A stretch of 64,000 nucleotides of DNA from Amycolatopsis azurea DSM 43854 (GTDB lineage: Bacteria > Actinomycetota > Actinomycetes > Mycobacteriales > Pseudonocardiaceae). Where the stretch lies: positions 124,001-188,000 of the forward strand of contig NZ_MUXN01000016.1 of NCBI RefSeq assembly GCF_001995215.1, in the 5' to 3' direction. A program made the translations under genes and the position numbers. The notes beneath the pieces were generated by a model. It had not been told where the DNA came from. It saw only the letters and a list, made by a program, of their open reading frames with translations, and did no database searches. This document shows positions 25,764 to 34,790 of this stretch, piece by piece. The number at the start of each line of letters is the position of its first letter. Positions within the stretch are counted from its first letter, which is position 1.

Positions 25764-27395
25764 TCAACGGCTCAGGTACCCGAGCCACCCTCCGTACGAC
25801 GTGATGTCCTCGGCGCCGTCCACCGCAGCCGGTTCACAGACGAAGCCGGACACCTCGCTCCCGTCCGCCAGCCGTACCTTCCCGATCGCCAGCGGCGCGG
25901 GAACGCCCGCCACGAACTCGCCGAACCCGGCCAGAGGCAAGTCCCACACCTCGGCCTCGATCGCAGAGCCGCCAGAGCCGCCCGAACCACTGGAAGGGAC
26001 CCGGACGAGGCCGGGCTTGGGCGGCACGGTGTCCAGCGCGTAGAGCCGGTACTCGGCCGCCGTCGGCCCCGCCGCGACGAACCGGCCGCCCCGCGACGTC
26101 AGTTCGTGGTTCAGCGGCTGCCCGCGCAGATGCGCGCCGACGACGGCGATCCGGGTCCGCCGCGGCACCAGGCGGGCGACGTCGGCGAGGATCCGGTCGG
26201 CGTTCGCGGCACCGACCAGCATCACTCCGAACGGCAGCCCGCCGACGGTCCCGGCGGGCACGGCCAGCGACGACAGGCCCAGCAGGTTCGTCGAGTTCGT
26301 GAACCGGCCCAGCCGGGCGTTCACGCCCAGCGGGTCGGCTTCGACCTCGGCGATCGTCGGATGTTCCGTCGTCGTGGGCAGCAGCAGGCAGTCCACAGTG
26401 GACAAGACCGCCGACGCTTCCCGCTCCAAACCGCTCAAGGTCGCGAGGTCGCTGAACACCCGGTGCGCCGGGATGTCCCTCGCCGCGCCGATGATCTGCC
26501 GCACCGCCGGATCGACGGCGTCCGGATGGGCGTCGATGAACTCGCCGACCGCCGAATACCGCTCGGCCACGAACGCGCCGTCGTACAGCAGACGCGCCGC
26601 GGCCAGGAACGCCGATATGTCGACAGTGACCAGCTCCGCGCCCGCCTCGCCGAAAGCCTCGGTCGCGGCGGCGAACGCTTCGGCCCAGCCGTCCTGGAGC
26701 GGACCCAGCTCGGAAGGCACACCGAGCCGGAAAGGACGGTGCACGACCGGAAGGTCCCGGGGCTCGCTCAGGCAGGCGAACGCCGCCGTCGCCTCGTCGA
26801 CCGTCCGCGCGAACACGGTCACGCAGTCGATGCTCGCGCACGCGGGCACGACACCGGTCGTCGGCAGCAATCCCCGTGTCGGCTTCAGCCCGACGATCCC
26901 GTTGAACGCCGCCGGGACCCGGCCCGACCCCGCGGTGTCGGTGCCCAGCGCGAGATCCGCGATCCCGAGCGCCACCGCGACCGCCGACCCCGAACTCGAC
27001 CCGCCCGACACGTACGCCGGGTCGATCGCGTTCCGGACCGCCCCGTGCGGACTGCGCATGCCGACCAGCCCGGTCGCGAACTGGTCCAGATTCGTCGTGC
27101 CCAGGATCAGCGCCCCCGCCGCCCGCAGCCGCGCCACCACCGGCGCGTCCTCGGCAGGCTGGTACGCGTACTCGGGACAGGCCGCCGTCGTCGGCAGCCC
27201 GGCGACGTCGATGTTGCCCTTGACCGCGGCGAGTTTCCCGTACAGCGGCAGGGATTCCCCGGCCGCGCGACGAGCGTCCAGTTTCTCCGCGTCGGCGAGG
27301 ACGTCTTCCTCGGGACGCAGGTCGATCCAGATCTCGGGCCGGTCGACCCGCGCGATCCGGTGGTACGCGGCCCGCACCCGCTCCGTCACGCTCAT
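25764..27395 (-). CDS. atzF: Allophanate hydrolase
   Basis: 543 residues from ATG 27395. Converts allophanate to ammonia and CO2. The amidase core has catalytic Lys in AVKGNID, cis-Ser and nucleophile Ser in the GGSSSGSAVAVA signature, and GTDTAGSGRVPA. The C-terminal part from about residue 440 matches the second domain of AtzF-type enzymes. Its start overlaps the carboxylase stop by 4 bp. Last gene of the operon that begins at 33874. Confidence 0.95.
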   Translation of the reverse strand: MSVTERVRAAYHRIARVDRPEIWIDLRPEEDVLADAEKLDARRAAGESLPLYGKLAAVKGNIDVAGLPTTAACPEYAYQPAEDAPVVARLRAAGALILGTTNLDQFATGLVGMRSPHGAVRNAIDPAYVSGGSSSGSAVAVALGIADLALGTDTAGSGRVPAAFNGIVGLKPTRGLLPTTGVVPACASIDCVTVFARTVDEATAAFACLSEPRDLPVVHRPFRLGVPSELGPLQDGWAEAFAAATEAFGEAGAELVTVDISAFLAAARLLYDGAFVAERYSAVGEFIDAHPDAVDPAVRQIIGAARDIPAHRVFSDLATLSGLEREASAVLSTVDCLLLPTTTEHPTIAEVEADPLGVNARLGRFTNSTNLLGLSSLAVPAGTVGGLPFGVMLVGAANADRILADVARLVPRRTRIAVVGAHLRGQPLNHELTSRGGRFVAAGPTAAEYRLYALDTVPPKPGLVRVPSSGSGGSGGSAIEAEVWDLPLAGFGEFVAGVPAPLAIGKVRLADGSEVSGFVCEPAAVDGAEDITSYGGWLGYLSR

Positions 27396-30300
27396 CCCGC
27401 GCTCCTTCCCAGAACCACCAGCGGCGTGCCGGGGGCGACCTGGTCGCCGGGCGAGACGAGCACCTCGACGACCTCCCCGGCGGCGGGCGCGGGGATCCGC
27501 GCCTCGGTCTTCATCGCTTCGAGGATCACCAGCGTCTCCTCCGGGCCGACCTGCTTGCCCGGCTCGACGTCCACCCGCCACACGGTCGCGGCGAACGGCG
27601 CTTCGACGACGCGCCCGCCGGGCGGGGCCACGACCTTCGTGGTCGGGACCTTCGCGCCGGCCGGTTCGGGACGGGGGTCGAATTCGCCCGCCGCCGCCCA
27701 CGCCTGACGCTCCGCCTCGAACGCCGAACTCTGCTTCTCCCGGAACGCGGCGATGTCGGCGGCGTTGTCGGCCAGGAACCGCTCGTGGTCGGCCAGCGCG
27801 AACTCGCCGTCGGTGATGTCGAGTTCCAGTTCCCCCGCCGAGCTCTGCGCGCGCAGGTCCAGCAGTTCCTCGGCGGTCACCGGGTACCAGGAGATCCGGT
27901 CGAAGAACCGCAGCAGCCACGGCGAACCCGGCTCGAACGAGCCCCGTTGCCGCCAGCCGCTCCACACCTGCACGGTCCGCCCGACGAACTGGTATCCGCC
28001 GGGGCCCTCCATCCCGTAGATGCACAGGTACGAGCCGCCGATGCCGACCGAGTTCTCCGCCGTCCACGTCCGCGCCGGGTTGTACTTCGTGGTGACCAGC
28101 CGGTGCCGCGGGTCCAGCGGGGTGGCCACCGGCGCGCCGAGGTAGACGTCGCCGAGCCCCAGCACCAGGTACTCCGCGTCGAACACCGTGCGGTAGACGT
28201 CGTCCACACTGGACAGACCGTTGACCCGCCGGATGAACTCGATGTTCCACGGGCACCACGGCGCGTCGTCACGGACGCCCGCCATGTACCGCTCGATCGC
28301 CTCGCGCGTCGCCGGGTCGTCCCACGACAACGGCATCCGCACGGTGCGGCTCGGCACCACGAGATCACCGGTGCGCGGCAGATCGTGCTCCACCTCCTGC
28401 ACGAGCCCCAGCAGTTTCGGGACCGGCAGGACGTCCGGGTCGACGTGGACCTGGAGCGAGCGGATGCCCGGGGTCAGGTCGACGACGCCGTCGAGGCCCT
28501 CCGCGCCCAGCCTGTCGGCCAACGCGTGGACCCGCATCCGCAGGGCCAGGTCGAGTTTCATCGGCCCGTACTCGATCAGCAGGTTGTCGTCGCCGCTGCG
28601 CCGGTAGGTGACCTCGGGGTTCTCTTCCGATGTGGACAGACGGCCGAGGATGCCGCCGTCGTCGATCGGCTCGCGGGTCGCCTTGACCGCAGAACCCGGC
28701 GAGACCCGCAAGGACCCCGCGTGCTCGGTGGTGATCGGCACGAACCGCACGGTGTCACCCGGCCGCAACTGCCCGAGCTTCCAGCGCTGCCCGGTCACCA
28801 CGGTCGCCGGGCAGACGAAACCGCCGAGGCTCGGCCCGTCCGGGCCCAGCAGGATCGGCAGATCGCCGGTGTAGTCCACGGCGCCGATCGCGTACGGCGT
28901 GTCGTGGATGTTCGACGGGTGCAGCCCCGCCTCGCCGCCGTCCTCCCGCGCCCATCGCGGCCGGGGCCCGACGAGCCGGACGCCGGTCCGCGCGGAGTTG
29001 AAGTGCACTTCCCAGTCGGTCGCGTAGAAGGTCTCGACGTCGTCCGGGGTGAAGAACTCCGGCGCGGCGTGCGGTCCCTCGGACGCGCCGATCTCCCAGT
29101 GCGTCGTGAACACCGGGCGGTCGGCCTCGGGAACCGGGCCCGCGACCGCGTTACCCGGAACCGGCCCGGGGAAGAGGACGTCGCCGGTCGCCAGCGCGCG
29201 ACCGCCGTGCCCGCCGAAGCCGCCGAGCGTGAACGTCGCCGCGCTGCCCAGGAAGTCCGGCACGTCGAACCCGCCGCGGACGAGGACGTACGAGCGGAGC
29301 CCGGCGGTGCCGGTGCCGACGTCGAGTACGCCGCCGGCGGGGATCTCGACCGGAGTCCACTGTGGAACTTCCCGGCCGTCGACGGTGACCGGAGACGGCG
29401 AGCCCGTGACGCAAACGATTGCGTCGTCGGTGAACCTCAGTGAGACGCCGTCCACAGTGCACTCAAGGCCGGGAGCGCCTTCGGGATTGCCCAGCGCGCG
29501 GTTGCCCAGGCGCAGCGACAGATCGTCCATCGGGCCGTTCGGCGGGACACCCACGTGCCAGAATCCGAGCCGCCCCGGCCAGTCCTGGACGGTGGTCATG
29601 GTGCCGCCCCGCAGGACCTCGATCCGCGGTTCGGGATCGGTGATCGTGTCGAGCGTCGCGGTGTCGTGCGTGACGTCGTGCAGCCGCGTGTCCGCGGCGA
29701 CCGCGCGCAGCTGCCCCAGGTTCGTGCGCACCCCGTCCACCCGGCTTTCGCCGAGCGCGGCACCCAGCGCGGCCAGTGCTTCGGCGCGGTCCGCGCCGAC
29801 GGTGATCACCTTGGCGAGCAACGGGTCGTAATGCGTCGTCACCTTCGCGCCGGCTTCGACCCAGGTGTCGACCCGGACGTCATCGGGGAAGTCGGCGCGG
29901 GTCAGCAGCCCCGCGCTCGGCCGGTGCCCGGCGGCCGGATCCTCGGCGTAGACCCGTGCCTCGACGGCGTGCCCGCGCGGTTCCGGCGGGCTGGTGAACA
30001 TCCCGGTGTCGCCGTCGGCGAGCCGGAGCATCCACGCGACGAGGTCGATGCCGTAGACCGCCTCGGTGACCGGATGCTCGACCTGGAGCCGGGTGTTGAC
30101 TTCGAGGAACGCGGCCTCCTCGCGACCCGGGTCGTAGATGAACTCGACCGTCCCGGCCGACCGGTAGCGCACCGAAGCGCAGAGGTCGACGGCGGCGGCG
30201 ACCAGTTTCTCGCGCACCGCGTCGGGAAGCCCCGGAGCGGGGCATTCTTCGAGCACCTTCTGGTTGCGCCGTTGCAGCGTGCAGTCCCGGGTGCCCAGCG

Positions 30301-30958
30301 CCAGCACCTCACCCGCGCCGTCGCCGAACACCTGGACCTCGACGTGCCGCGCGTGGGTCACGAGCCGTTCGAGGAACACACCCGAGGTCGAGAAGCTCTT
30401 GGCGGCGATGCTCTGCACCGCGTCCCAGGCGTCGCGCAACTCGTCGACATCGGCGCAGGCGCGCATGCCGATCCCGCCGCCACCGCCGGTGGCCTTGAGC
30501 ATCACCGGGTAGCCGATCGAGGCGGCCGCCGTCTCGGCGTCGGCGAGGGTGTCCAGCAGACCGGTGCCCGGCAGCAGCGGAACCCCGGCCTCGACGGCCT
30601 TCTCCCGTGCGGTGTGCTTGCTGCCGAAGACTTCGAGATGGTCCGCGGCGGGACCCGCGAACCGGATCCCCGCCGCTTCCGCCGCCCTGGCGAACGCGGC
30701 GTCCTCGGACAGGAACCCGTAGCCGGGATGGATCGTGTCCGCCCCGGTCTTCAGCGCGGCTTCGATGATGGCGTCGGCGAGGAGGTAACTCTCCCTGGCC
30801 GGCGCCGGGCCGAGCCGGACGGCTTCGTCGGCAAGCCGTACGTGCGCGGCGGTGCGGTCGGCGTCGGAGTAGACGGCGACCGTCGGAATGCCCATCTCCT
30901 GTGCGGTCCGGATGATCCGGACCGCGATTTCCCCCCGGTTGGCGACGAGCAGTTTCAC
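27392..30958 (-). CDS. Urea carboxylase family protein, possibly guanidine carboxylase
   Basis: 1188 residues; ATP- and biotin-dependent carboxylation of urea or guanidine. Biotin carboxylase domain at 1-450 (KLLVANRGEIAVRI, GGGGGIGM ATP loop, KVLEECPAP), KipI/KipA-like carboxyltransferase domains about 470-1050, and a biotinyl domain at the C-terminus with the carrier Lys in LEAMKTEA. Overlaps both neighbours by 4 bp. Family members operonic with two DUF1989 proteins have been shown to prefer guanidine; that choice cannot be settled from the protein alone here. Confidence 0.93.
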   Translation of the reverse strand: MKLLVANRGEIAVRIIRTAQEMGIPTVAVYSDADRTAAHVRLADEAVRLGPAPARESYLLADAIIEAALKTGADTIHPGYGFLSEDAAFARAAEAAGIRFAGPAADHLEVFGSKHTAREKAVEAGVPLLPGTGLLDTLADAETAAASIGYPVMLKATGGGGGIGMRACADVDELRDAWDAVQSIAAKSFSTSGVFLERLVTHARHVEVQVFGDGAGEVLALGTRDCTLQRRNQKVLEECPAPGLPDAVREKLVAAAVDLCASVRYRSAGTVEFIYDPGREEAAFLEVNTRLQVEHPVTEAVYGIDLVAWMLRLADGDTGMFTSPPEPRGHAVEARVYAEDPAAGHRPSAGLLTRADFPDDVRVDTWVEAGAKVTTHYDPLLAKVITVGADRAEALAALGAALGESRVDGVRTNLGQLRAVAADTRLHDVTHDTATLDTITDPEPRIEVLRGGTMTTVQDWPGRLGFWHVGVPPNGPMDDLSLRLGNRALGNPEGAPGLECTVDGVSLRFTDDAIVCVTGSPSPVTVDGREVPQWTPVEIPAGGVLDVGTGTAGLRSYVLVRGGFDVPDFLGSAATFTLGGFGGHGGRALATGDVLFPGPVPGNAVAGPVPEADRPVFTTHWEIGASEGPHAAPEFFTPDDVETFYATDWEVHFNSARTGVRLVGPRPRWAREDGGEAGLHPSNIHDTPYAIGAVDYTGDLPILLGPDGPSLGGFVCPATVVTGQRWKLGQLRPGDTVRFVPITTEHAGSLRVSPGSAVKATREPIDDGGILGRLSTSEENPEVTYRRSGDDNLLIEYGPMKLDLALRMRVHALADRLGAEGLDGVVDLTPGIRSLQVHVDPDVLPVPKLLGLVQEVEHDLPRTGDLVVPSRTVRMPLSWDDPATREAIERYMAGVRDDAPWCPWNIEFIRRVNGLSSVDDVYRTVFDAEYLVLGLGDVYLGAPVATPLDPRHRLVTTKYNPARTWTAENSVGIGGSYLCIYGMEGPGGYQFVGRTVQVWSGWRQRGSFEPGSPWLLRFFDRISWYPVTAEELLDLRAQSSAGELELDITDGEFALADHERFLADNAADIAAFREKQSSAFEAERQAWAAAGEFDPRPEPAGAKVPTTKVVAPPGGRVVEAPFAATVWRVDVEPGKQVGPEETLVILEAMKTEARIPAPAAGEVVEVLVSPGDQVAPGTPLVVLGRSAG

Positions 30959-31566
30959 GCGTCACCGCCGGTCACGACCATGCGGACGGCGGTCGGGTCG
31001 AAGCCGTTGCACGGGTTGTTGATCTGCGGGCAGTTCGACACCAGCACCAGGACGTCGGTCTCGGCGCGCAGTTCGACCTTCATGCCGGGCGCGGAGATGC
31101 CGTCGACGATGCCGAGCGTGCCGTCCTGTTCGACCGGCACGTTCATGTACCAGTTGACGTTGCTGACCAGGTCCCGTTTCGAAAGGCCCCATTTCGCGCC
31201 CTCGGTCAGGAAGTTCTCCACGCAGGCGTGCTGGTAGCGCGTGTGCTGCCCGTAGCGGAGGCTGTTGGACTCCTTGCTGCAGGCGCCGCCGATCGTGTCG
31301 TGCCGTCCGCAGGTGTCCGCGACGACGGTGAGCAGCGGAGCGCCCTCGCCGGTGCGCAGCACGCTGCCGGTGGTGAGGAAGACGTTGCGCTGGGCGGAGA
31401 TCGTGGCCGCCGCGCTGTATCTCTTCGCCGTGTCCGCGGCGTCGTAGCAGAGGAAGTCGACGGCCTGGTTGCCGCCGAGGTCGATGATCGCGAGGGTCTC
31501 GCCCTTGCGGAGCACCGTGGAATACGGTGCGCGCGCGGCGACTTCGGTGTCGGAAATGACCGTCAT
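30955..31566 (-). CDS. DUF1989 protein, urea carboxylase-associated protein 2 / carboxyguanidine deiminase subunit
   Basis: 203 residues from ATG 31566. DUF1989 features: DLGGNQAVDFLCYDA near residue 30 and the Cys-rich loop CGRHDTIGGACSKESN, plus NWYMNVPVEQDG. In guanidine-degrading bacteria two such proteins form carboxyguanidine deiminase, producing allophanate from carboxyguanidine. Overlaps the carboxylase start and the partner stop by 4 bp each. Confidence 0.88.
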   Translation of the reverse strand: MTVISDTEVAARAPYSTVLRKGETLAIIDLGGNQAVDFLCYDAADTAKRYSAAATISAQRNVFLTTGSVLRTGEGAPLLTVVADTCGRHDTIGGACSKESNSLRYGQHTRYQHACVENFLTEGAKWGLSKRDLVSNVNWYMNVPVEQDGTLGIVDGISAPGMKVELRAETDVLVLVSNCPQINNPCNGFDPTAVRMVVTGGDA

Positions 31567-32396
31567 GCGATCCCCCTGGCGGTGAGGTAGTCGGCGGTGT
31601 TCTCGAAGGCGCGCTGGGCTTCGGGTGACGCTGTCCACTCAGGACTGTCTGGTGTGGACGGTGCGCTTCGCTGGGCGAGGACGCGCAGCGGGGTGACCGT
31701 GTAGTCCGGGCGCGGGTCGAGCGGATGCGCCACGTTGGCGATCAGGACGACGACCGGCAGTTCGGTGCGCAGGACCACGGACTTGCCTGCCCCGGCCGAA
31801 CCGGTGAACGTCAGCCCGCCGTCGGTCTCGACGTGGACGCCCTGGAAGAAGGACAGGCTCGGCGGGAGATCGCGCGGGGTGAGGCCGTGTTTGGCCGCGG
31901 CGAGGGTGAACAGCGCGTTGCCCGACGGTGAAGCGCCCTGCGGGCTCCCGTCGCCGTAGCGCTCGGCGTTGCCGTCCACAGTGGACGTTCCGCAGAGCGC
32001 GTCGTGTTTGCCGCTCTCGTCGGTGACGACGGTCGCGAGCACCCGTGCCTGATCCGAAAGCAGTGTGATCGCCTCACCGAGATAGGCGTTCCACTGGACC
32101 TTCACCGTGTCGGCGACGTTCAGCCGCTCCCACGGCTGGTCGGCGTTGAACAGCAGCAGATGCGCGCAGGCGTCGCCCTCGACGTCGGTCAGCCGCAGTT
32201 CGGTGCCGCGGGCGAGGACCTTGTGGGTGTAGCCACCCCCGGCGACGGTCTCGGCCCAGACCAGCTTGGCCGGGTCGACGCCGGACGGCGGGTCCGGCCA
32301 GGTGGACGCGGGGATGGCGGGCATCGCTTCGGTCACCGTGCCCGCCTGGGCGCGGGCGTGGTCGCGAGCGCCGTACGTGGTCGATGTCGTGCTCAT
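31563..32396 (-). CDS. DUF1989 protein, urea carboxylase-associated protein 1 / carboxyguanidine deiminase subunit
   Basis: 277 residues from ATG 32396. Same family as its neighbour: LTDVEGDACAHLLLFNAD, VTDESGKHDALCGTST and FFQGVHVETDG. Usual UAAP1 proteins are about 240 residues; the extra length is at both ends. Likely the second subunit of a carboxyguanidine deiminase. Begins 11 bp after the permease stop; a frame open further upstream runs antisense-like through the permease gene and is rejected. Confidence 0.87.
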   Translation of the reverse strand: MSTTSTTYGARDHARAQAGTVTEAMPAIPASTWPDPPSGVDPAKLVWAETVAGGGYTHKVLARGTELRLTDVEGDACAHLLLFNADQPWERLNVADTVKVQWNAYLGEAITLLSDQARVLATVVTDESGKHDALCGTSTVDGNAERYGDGSPQGASPSGNALFTLAAAKHGLTPRDLPPSLSFFQGVHVETDGGLTFTGSAGAGKSVVLRTELPVVVLIANVAHPLDPRPDYTVTPLRVLAQRSAPSTPDSPEWTASPEAQRAFENTADYLTARGIA

Positions 32397-32407
32397 GGAA
32401 CCTTCCT

Positions 32408-33874
32408 TCAGGTCGCGGGGACGGGAACCGTGGTGAGCGCGGAGCGGCGGCGCCAGCAGAGATAGCCGGTGAGGAGCGCGGCGCCGACGAACTCGATCGG
32501 GAACAACAGGACCCAGACGGAGCCGGTACCCGCCAGGTCGTAGATGTCGGCTCGTGGCCAGGCGATGTTGACGATCATCATCGCGCCGTACCCTACTGCG
32601 GCCACGTTGACCGGAATAGCCCATCGCCCCAGGGAGAAATGGCCGGGTTCCGCGGTGAAACGGCCTTGTCGCCGCCGGATCAGCAGCGGTCCGGTCACCA
32701 GGAGATAGGCCAGATAGACCACGACCACCGAGGTGCCGGTGATGGTGCTGAAGATGGTCGGATTGCCGAGATTGAGCAACAGCAGCCCGATCGCGAGCAG
32801 TCCGGACAGCACGGCGGGCGCGATCGGCGTGCCGGTGCGGGCGTTGACCGCGGAAAGGCGTTTGGCGCCGGGAAGCGCGCCGTCGCGGGCCATCGCGTAG
32901 ATCAACCGGACGGTGCCGGTCTGGATGGTCAGGGTGCAGACGACGACGGCGATCGCGACGTCGGCGAGGAACACCCGGCCGAGCGTGTCGCCGAAGACGG
33001 CCGTGATGACGTACGGCAGGCCCTTCCCGGCGAGCTGCCCGTCGGTCAGGCTCGGGGCCGCCATCAGGGCGGTGATGACGACGGCGAGTCCGCCCACCCC
33101 GGAGATCAACAGCGCGCGGAGGACGGCGCGCGGCGCGGTGCGACGCGCGTTCTTGGTCTCTTCGGCGACGGAGGCGGCCGTGTCGAAACCGTACAGGACG
33201 TACGCGGCCATCAGTGCCGAAGCGAGAACGCCGCCGACACCCGGGCTTTCGCCCGCGGGCTGGAGCACGACCTGCGGACCGCGGACCGCGAACAGCGCGA
33301 GACCGACGATCAGCACGAGGACGCCGACGAGTTCGGCCGCGACCCCGACGTCGTTGATCCGCGCCATGAGCCGCACGCCGCCCGCGTTGATCGCGGTGGT
33401 GACGACGATCAGCAGGGTGCCGAGCAGGACGGCGTTGCTGGCGCCGGTCGGCGAGGTGATCGCCGGATCCCCGCCGACGAGCTGGAATCCGCTCCAGACC
33501 GACGGGAGGACGACCTGCAGCGCGATCGCCGCGCCTGCCAGCGCGACGACGCAGCCCACCAGCATCATCCAGCCGGCGAGCCACCCCGCGAATCCCGGGG
33601 AGAGGTGTTTCGCCCACTGGTAAACCGATCCTGCCAGCGGGAATCGGGCGGCGAGTTCGGCGAAGTTGAGCGCGACGAGCAATTGCCCGGCGATCACCAG
33701 CGGCCATGTCCAGAAGAAGAGGGTGTCGCCGAAGGAATAGCCGAAGGCGAACAGCTGGAAGACCGTGGTCAGGATGGAAACGAAGGAGAAACCCGCGGCG
33801 AAGGCGGAGAAACCGCCCAGCGTCCGGCGAAGTTCTTGACGGTACCCGAAGGCGGAAAGGTCTTCGGAGGGCAT
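32408..33874 (-). CDS. APC-family permease of the urea/guanidine operon
   Basis: 488 residues with about 12 transmembrane segments. Starts MPSEDLSAFGYRQEL with FAAGFSFVSILTTVFQLF, close to the partial permease at 1-643. First gene of the operon 33874-25764, so it probably imports the nitrogen compound degraded by the carboxylase pathway. The 5-prime leader is short (about 30-50 nt to the operator at 33903-33926). Confidence 0.92.
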   Translation of the reverse strand: MPSEDLSAFGYRQELRRTLGGFSAFAAGFSFVSILTTVFQLFAFGYSFGDTLFFWTWPLVIAGQLLVALNFAELAARFPLAGSVYQWAKHLSPGFAGWLAGWMMLVGCVVALAGAAIALQVVLPSVWSGFQLVGGDPAITSPTGASNAVLLGTLLIVVTTAINAGGVRLMARINDVGVAAELVGVLVLIVGLALFAVRGPQVVLQPAGESPGVGGVLASALMAAYVLYGFDTAASVAEETKNARRTAPRAVLRALLISGVGGLAVVITALMAAPSLTDGQLAGKGLPYVITAVFGDTLGRVFLADVAIAVVVCTLTIQTGTVRLIYAMARDGALPGAKRLSAVNARTGTPIAPAVLSGLLAIGLLLLNLGNPTIFSTITGTSVVVVYLAYLLVTGPLLIRRRQGRFTAEPGHFSLGRWAIPVNVAAVGYGAMMIVNIAWPRADIYDLAGTGSVWVLLFPIEFVGAALLTGYLCWRRRSALTTVPVPAT

Positions 33875-33902
33875 TTTAGGAGGGCTCCTGTCTGGAGGGC
33901 CG

Positions 33903-33926
33903 AATTTCGATCGGTCGACCGAAATT
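33903..33926. promoter_or_regulatory. Operator AATTTCG-N10-CGAAATT
   Basis: Perfect 7-bp arms with a 10-nt centre that itself contains TCGGTCGACCGA. On the minus strand it begins within TTAATT, a possible -10, so binding would block the permease promoter. Probable site for the TetR protein encoded at 34054. Confidence 0.65.
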
Positions 33927-33979
33927 AAGCGCGTGCGGGATCCTTCCGATCTCCGCCCGGTAAGCGCGGTGTTAACAGA

Positions 33980-33993
33980 TACCGGATTCGGTA
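33980..33993. promoter_or_regulatory. Minor inverted repeat TACCG-N4-CGGTA
   Basis: Perfect 5-bp arms, 60 bp upstream of the TetR start. Different sequence from the operator at 33903, so either unrelated or a second regulator site. Confidence 0.3.
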
Positions 33994-34053
33994 ACCTGGG
34001 CCGACCGCCGGACGTAACAAAGATCTTCGCGGAGAAATGGCAGGATCGGATAG

Positions 34054-34710
34054 ATGACGAAAACGACCGGGGTGGGCAGGCCGAGAGCCAGCGGTGCCGC
34101 GGCGAGCAAGCGGGAAGCGCGGCTCGCCGTACTGGACGCCGCAGGGGAGCTGTTCACCGGCGCCGGATACGCGGCGACGACCACCCGAGCCATCGCCGAA
34201 CGCGCCGGGCTGCGCCAGGCGTCGCTCTACTACCACTTTCCGTCCAAAGAGGACATTCTCGCGGCGCTGCTGGAGGACACCGTCCGGCCGTCGCTGGACG
34301 TCGCGGGCGGCCTGTCGGCCCAGCTCGCGCCGGTCGGCACCCGGCTGTGGGCGCTGGCCTACGCGGACATCCACCTGCTCGGCAGCGCACGGCACAACCT
34401 CGGCGCGCTGTACCTGCTGCCGGAGATCTCTTCGCCGAGGCTGGCGCGGTTCCGGGCCGAACGGGCGGAACTCAAACGCGGCTACGGCTCACTCGTCGAG
34501 GCGGCCGGTGTCCCGGGCGAACTGCTCGGAATCCGGACCGACCTCGTGTTCGGGCTCGTCGAGAGCATCGCGATCGTCCGGCGCGACCGACCGGAGCTGG
34601 ACGTCGAAGCGCACGCCGTCGAAGGTGCCGACGGCGTGCTGAGGCTCGCCGGTCTCGGGGAACCGGACGCCGAACTGCGCGACTCCGCGCGGGCGTTGCT
34701 GGAGGACTGA
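34054..34710 (+). CDS. TetR-family regulator of the urea/guanidine operon
   Basis: 218 residues. Helix-turn-helix about residues 25-72 (TTRAIAERAGLRQASLYYHF), ligand domain after it. Divergent from the permease-led operon with 179 bp between starts that contain the palindrome 33903-33926. The stop TGA begins a hairpin element (34708-34783) identical in its first 21 nt to that after dxs. Control of the operon is inferred from position. Confidence 0.92.
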   Translation: MTKTTGVGRPRASGAAASKREARLAVLDAAGELFTGAGYAATTTRAIAERAGLRQASLYYHFPSKEDILAALLEDTVRPSLDVAGGLSAQLAPVGTRLWALAYADIHLLGSARHNLGALYLLPEISSPRLARFRAERAELKRGYGSLVEAAGVPGELLGIRTDLVFGLVESIAIVRRDRPELDVEAHAVEGADGVLRLAGLGEPDAELRDSARALLED

Positions 34711-34783
34711 AGGGGACTTTCCCCGCATGCGATGAGACGAAAGCGTCCTTCACCGCGTGACATGTGGGGAAAGCGTCCTTCAG
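34708..34783. terminator. Long hairpin between TetR and rnd genes
   Basis: Starts at the TetR TGA. Left arm 34708-34729 pairs with the segment ending at 34783 with about four mismatches; an internal GAAAGCGTCCTTCA is repeated. The first 21 nt match 4267-4287 exactly. Confidence 0.65.
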
Positions 34784-34790
34784 CCCCGGG

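Noticed and set aside
33875..34053. Possible guanidine-I riboswitch before the permease/DUF1989 operon
   Set aside because: The conserved paired segments are not present and the operator palindrome leaves too little leader.
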